DNA of 7,183 nucleotides, from assembly GCA_003644265.1 (NCBI GenBank), contig QNBX01000197.1:1-7183 (forward strand), in the 5' to 3' direction. The notes below the pieces were generated by a model. That model did not search any database and was not told where the DNA came from. It worked only from the letters and a program-made list of their open reading frames with translations. Positions 4,333 to 7,183 of this stretch are shown here, one piece after another. This DNA is from Planctomycetota bacterium (GTDB lineage: Bacteria; Planctomycetota; B15-G4). Every line of letters begins with the position of its first letter. The first letter of the stretch is position 1. The position numbers and the translations under genes were made by a program.

Positions 4333-5882
4333 CCACCACCATCAAGTTCGGCGGGCACACGGCTACGTTCGACGAGGACGGCGTGCAGGAGCACGGCGAC
4401 TTGACCTTCTACCGGCACGGCGAGGAGGCGGGTGCCTGGTACGGCGACCCCGAGCGCGTGGGAAACGGGCCGGTGATTCGTGGGCGCCTGGAGATCACGC
4501 ACGGCGAGGAAGCCCACTCCGAGGACGCCGCCCTGGAATGTGGGCAGCTCCGCTTGCGGCATCTGGGGGGCTCGCGAGCGCCGCTGCCAGGCGCAACAAC
4601 ATCGCGCCTCGCCGAGTACGTCCAGGGGCAGGTTGAGCGGGCGGCCCTGCCCGCCGGCCTGCTCGTCAAGATGCGCGAGTCCACCGACTGGGGACCGCGC
4701 ACCGACCCGAGCAACCCGGAGGCCACAGGCAGCGGGCGTGTGCATGCCCACCTGTGCCCGGCTGGCGTCGCCTTGGCTCTGGGAGCCGACGGCGACAGCC
4801 TACAACTCTGGGGGCAGCGATGGACGGAGTACCAGTCGCGGCGTGGCTGCAACTACCGATGGTCTCCGTTGGATCGGCGCAGCTGGATCGTGGGGCGCGG
4901 CTACGCCGTTGAGGGCGGCGGCTTCGGGACCCTGTACTCGGCCCGCAAGCCCGCGGGCATGTACGACTGGCCCGCCGTCGGCCGTGCCGTGCCCAACGCG
5001 CAGCACATGACCATCGACGCGCTCGTCTGGTACGCGCTGGGGTACGGATCCTTCTCGGCCGCGCAGTGCGCCGCCGGGCAGTACCTGTCCGTGGCGTCGT
5101 TCCTGCTGGCGGGCGAATACTGGCCACACGCGCGCAACTATGGGTGGTTCGCCAAGGCGAGCGCGTACATGGCGCCGCTGCTGGAAGACACGGGCGGCGT
5201 GATCACGCACGTCTCCCGGGACGACGTGATGGCCTACCTCAAGGCCATGCTCGACAAGCTTGAGCGAGCCAACTACCGGGGATGCCCGGTGGTCGACAAC
5301 GGCAAGACCAGCGAGGGAGGACACCTGACCTTCGACGACGTAAAGCGACTCGCCGAGGCGGCCTATGGCGGGCGCAGCGACCAAGAGATCGCGTACTACG
5401 CGCGGTCATGCAACTCCTGGATGACGGCCATCTTGGGCGAGGGGCTGTCCAACCTGCTCGACATCTGGGAGGCGTACGGCTGGTGGGAGGGCAGCGAGGA
5501 TCTCCGCAAGCGCGTCGTCGGGCAGCTCAAGCTGTGCGGGACGTACTTCCTGGGCCGCGCCAGCCAGCCCGCGCTCGACGTGAAGACAGGGCAGGTGCGC
5601 GTCCCGAAGTGGGGCATGTGGGACGACGTGGCCCCCGCCGGGTTCGGGCAACTCGGCGAGGGCGGCGACAACAAGAACTGGCCGGTCGGGCTCGGCGCAC
5701 ACTTCTTGGTCGGCCCGCTGTACGCCACTGCACGCCACTTCGGCGATCGTCCAGAGGCCATCAAGCTGCGCGCCCTGGCCCAGCCCATCATCGAGGAGTG
5801 CAAGCGTCGCGGCTGGTGGGGCACTGGCGAGGACTACGCGGCGTGGGTGGCTGAGGCCGGGCTCGAGGTCGTGGGGTCGTGA
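4329..5882 (+). CDS. Large protein of unknown function, possible alpha/alpha-toroid (517 aa)
   Basis: This is the largest gene here and no family could be named. The N-terminal part (about 1-210) is strand-rich with many Gly and charged residues (TIKFGGHTATFDEDG, LQLWGQRWTEYQS, WIVGRGYAVEGGGFGTLY). The C-terminal part (about 215-517) is helical and rich in Trp, Tyr and Gly, with repeating helix-pair segments: NAQHMTIDALVWYALGYG (223-240), AGQYLSVASFLLAGEYW (249-265), LLDIWEAYGWW (376-386), PLYATARHFGDRPEAIKLR (463-481) and IIEECKRRGWWG (487-498). Such a series, with a His in the first, faintly recalls six-hairpin or alpha/alpha-toroid enzymes acting on sugars, but no catalytic signature was confirmed. 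No signal peptide is seen. ATG 4329 overlaps the previous stop as ATGA with a weak ribosome binding site (GAGAG, about 4317-4321). A structural or host-surface protein is an alternative, though the early-gene context is odd for that. Confidence 0.8.
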   Translation: MTTTIKFGGHTATFDEDGVQEHGDLTFYRHGEEAGAWYGDPERVGNGPVIRGRLEITHGEEAHSEDAALECGQLRLRHLGGSRAPLPGATTSRLAEYVQGQVERAALPAGLLVKMRESTDWGPRTDPSNPEATGSGRVHAHLCPAGVALALGADGDSLQLWGQRWTEYQSRRGCNYRWSPLDRRSWIVGRGYAVEGGGFGTLYSARKPAGMYDWPAVGRAVPNAQHMTIDALVWYALGYGSFSAAQCAAGQYLSVASFLLAGEYWPHARNYGWFAKASAYMAPLLEDTGGVITHVSRDDVMAYLKAMLDKLERANYRGCPVVDNGKTSEGGHLTFDDVKRLAEAAYGGRSDQEIAYYARSCNSWMTAILGEGLSNLLDIWEAYGWWEGSEDLRKRVVGQLKLCGTYFLGRASQPALDVKTGQVRVPKWGMWDDVAPAGFGQLGEGGDNKNWPVGLGAHFLVGPLYATARHFGDRPEAIKLRALAQPIIEECKRRGWWGTGEDYAAWVAEAGLEVVGS

Positions 5883-6214
5883 CCGACGACACCCTGCGAG
5901 AAGCGGCTGAGGCCGCGGTCGTGGCAGTCATACCCGGCGCCCTGGCATTCGAGGGCTCGGCGGTTGTGAGCGCCGCCGAAGACGCCCTCCGCCCGTATTT
6001 CGCCCGCCACGACGCCGAGCTTGCCCAGTTCGATGCGCTGGCGGAAGGGCTGGAGGGGCTGATGGCTCAATGGGATGGGGGGCTGCGGCTGACGGACCAC
6101 CTCGCCCTGCGTGGCACGGATGACCTGATGGATGCGACGTGCGCGCAGCTCGGGGAGTGTTCGGACAGCCTCCGCGCCGTCCTCGCCAAGCACACGGACA
6201 CGGAGGGAGCGTGA
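5879..6214 (+). CDS. Hypothetical helical protein (111 aa)
   Basis: The GTG start at 5879 overlaps the previous stop as GTGA and lies nine bases after GAGGT (5865-5869). The 111-residue product is Ala/Leu/Asp/Glu-rich and should be mostly helical: TLREAAEAAVVAVIPGAL (residues 5-22), AVVSAAEDALRPYFARHDAE (28-47), FDALAEGLEGLMAQW (51-65) and the last third around LMDATCAQLGE. Net charge is acidic. It has no membrane segment and no recognised motif. The stop TGA 6212-6214 shares one base with the next ATG. An acidic helical protein of this size could be an adaptor or inhibitor, but nothing in the sequence shows a partner. Confidence 0.65.
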   Translation: MTDDTLREAAEAAVVAVIPGALAFEGSAVVSAAEDALRPYFARHDAELAQFDALAEGLEGLMAQWDGGLRLTDHLALRGTDDLMDATCAQLGECSDSLRAVLAKHTDTEGA

Positions 6215-6573
6215 TGCCAGCTCCGAACCTGCGCGACCTCGGGGTCGTCAACGGACCCGCGTTCCCGTTCCGGGTGGCGGAGGACGCCACCGAGCGCGTC
6301 AATCAGGCCGCGAGGCGCCTGGGACTCGACGGGATCTTCTCGGCCCTGGGAGACTGCTCGTGTGCGGCGCCCCACCTGTTCCCGTGTGGCGCGCCCTGGC
6401 CCGATTGCGAGCTCGGGCGCAAGCGGAGGGGCTGCTCCTCCGAGTGCGAGGCGGGCGGGTGCGACCACCACATCGTTCCGTCCGCCAAGCGCGCGCGGTG
6501 GGACGCTCACGGATGGGACGCCAACGGGAGCCCCGCTGGCGGGCTCATGGATCACAAGGCACGGACGCCATGA
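6214..6573 (+). CDS. Cysteine-rich hypothetical protein, likely metal binding (119 aa)
   Basis: ATG 6214 follows GGAGG (6202-6206) by seven bases and shares one base with the previous stop; a GTG directly before it (6211) is in frame but less well placed. The first 45 residues form a small helix-containing domain (FRVAEDATERVNQAARRLGL). The centre carries seven cysteines in 36 residues (48, 50, 58, 65, 74, 78, 83) plus His85 and His86: DCSCAAPHLFPC, PDCELG, RGCSSECEAGGCDHH. That spacing suggests one or two zinc sites, though it matches no zinc finger I know. The C-terminus (AKRARWDAHGWDANG) is basic then polar. Nucleic-acid binding or a metal-dependent structural role are both possible. The stop overlaps the next ATG as ATGA. 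Confidence 0.65.
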   Translation: MPAPNLRDLGVVNGPAFPFRVAEDATERVNQAARRLGLDGIFSALGDCSCAAPHLFPCGAPWPDCELGRKRRGCSSECEAGGCDHHIVPSAKRARWDAHGWDANGSPAGGLMDHKARTP

Positions 6574-7016
6574 ACGCCGAGGAGATCGCCGGCCAGGAGG
6601 CCGGCTTCTGGCGCCAGGCCCTTGGCCGCCTCGCGCGTGAGGTCGAGGCGAACGGCTGGATGAGCAGAGGCCGCGTCCGTGAGCTCGCGGGGTGCGGCAG
6701 CGAGGAGCTCCGCTGCGCGATCAACGACGCGGCGCGCAACTGGCCGGCGGGCGGGGAGCTGCGGATCACAGTCCTCACCGCCGAGCGCGATGCAGCGGTC
6801 GAAGCTGTCGCGGTGGCGGAGATCCTGCTCAAGCGCGTCGTCATCCAGGGCGGCGCCCAGGCATGGAGCGGGCGGGAGATGCTCGACTGGTGCTGCGACT
6901 ACAAGAACTGGACCAACGGGTACCGCTCTCAGGAGCAGCTCGATCGCGAGCACTCGAGCTGCGGCCATCGGAGAAGCCCAGACAGCACGGACGCACCCTC
7001 AGCCAGGGCGCCGTGA
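6570..7016 (+). CDS. Hypothetical protein with a possible helix-turn-helix-like N-terminus (148 aa)
   Basis: ATG 6570 overlaps the previous stop as ATGA and has only a weak ribosome binding site. Residues 3-60 are helical (EEIAGQEAGFWRQALGRLAR, then MSRGRVRELAGCGSEELRCA), and the second half of this has the rough rhythm of a helix-turn-helix, though without a convincing turn. Residues 65-95 alternate strand and helix (ELRITVLTAERDAAVEAVAV). Residues 96-128 contain SGREMLDWCCDYKNWTNGY, with paired cysteines 108-109 and several aromatic residues. The last 20 residues are polar and probably disordered. No family was recognised. The stop TGA 7014-7016 overlaps the next GTG. Confidence 0.6.
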   Translation: MNAEEIAGQEAGFWRQALGRLAREVEANGWMSRGRVRELAGCGSEELRCAINDAARNWPAGGELRITVLTAERDAAVEAVAVAEILLKRVVIQGGAQAWSGREMLDWCCDYKNWTNGYRSQEQLDREHSSCGHRRSPDSTDAPSARAP

Positions 7017-7183
7017 CCGACTGCCAGGTCCGCGTCGAGGTGTTCGTGGCCGTGGCCCTGCTGGACGACGGCGGGCCACGGCCGCGCGTCGTCGTCCACG
7101 TCGCGGACAGCGAGGCAGACCTCAAACGGCGACTCCCTGCATCCCTGGGTGCCGTGGTGCACAGGCGCCAGGTCGCTGTCCCC
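7013..7183 (+). CDS. Start of a hypothetical protein, cut by the right edge
   Basis: A GTG at 7013 overlaps the previous stop as GTGA and opens a frame that is still open at the last base, giving 57 codons. The visible part begins MTDCQVRVEVFVAVALLDDG, then PRPRVVVHVADSEADLKRRL, an alternation of beta strands and one helix that suggests a small alpha/beta domain. Third positions are mostly G or C, as in its neighbours. The ribosome binding site is weak (AGGG about ten bases upstream), consistent with coupling. Function and true length cannot be judged. Confidence 0.55.
   Translation, partial: MTDCQVRVEVFVAVALLDDGGPRPRVVVHVADSEADLKRRLPASLGAVVHRRQVAVP

Noticed and set aside
6132..6569. Upstream extension of the gene starting at 6570
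   Set aside because: The added sequence is Arg/Ser/Gly-rich and overlaps two better-supported genes; ATG 6570 fits the ATGA junction pattern.

Overview
This is a GC-rich window (roughly 70% by eye) that reads as part of the early or replication region of a tailed-phage genome or prophage. Fifteen genes, all on the + strand, run from about position 199 to the right edge with no spacer between them. All 14 junctions overlap: nine ATGA, three GTGA and two TGATG. No rRNA, tRNA, CRISPR array, insertion sequence or integrase was seen. The host cannot be named. Base composition and the DUF1376-type replication protein fit a phage of a high-GC bacterium, such as a proteobacterium or a related lineage. 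The cysteine spacing in one small protein leaves an actinobacterial host possible.

Layout. Positions 1-198 hold no confident gene; a short GC hairpin lies just before the first ribosome binding site. Positions 199-1132 encode a 41-aa single-pass membrane protein, an unknown protein ending in a perfect hexapeptide repeat, and a winged helix-turn-helix protein. Positions 1129-2974 encode a RusA-like resolvase candidate, a small cysteine-motif protein and a DUF1376/YdaU-type replication protein with two zinc-ribbon-like segments at its C-terminus. Positions 2971-3918 are one open frame: a weakly recognised N-terminal part (possibly a phage ABA-sandwich fold) is fused in frame to a clear RyR domain, which has its own internal ribosome binding site and ATG. 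Positions 3915-4332 encode three very small proteins with hydrophobic N-termini (30, 33 and 76 aa). Positions 4329-5882 encode a 517-aa protein of unknown function, the largest here. Positions 5879-7183 hold four more uncharacterised genes, one cysteine-rich and the last cut by the window edge.

How the genes may work together. The replication protein, the resolvase candidate and the helix-turn-helix protein support an early DNA-metabolism operon. The overlapping starts and stops predict strong translational coupling and one transcript entering from the left. The RyR fusion, the membrane microproteins and the 517-aa protein are accessory genes without an assigned job. The RyR domain is the best candidate for something outside replication, for example ligand sensing or counter-defence, but that is inference only.
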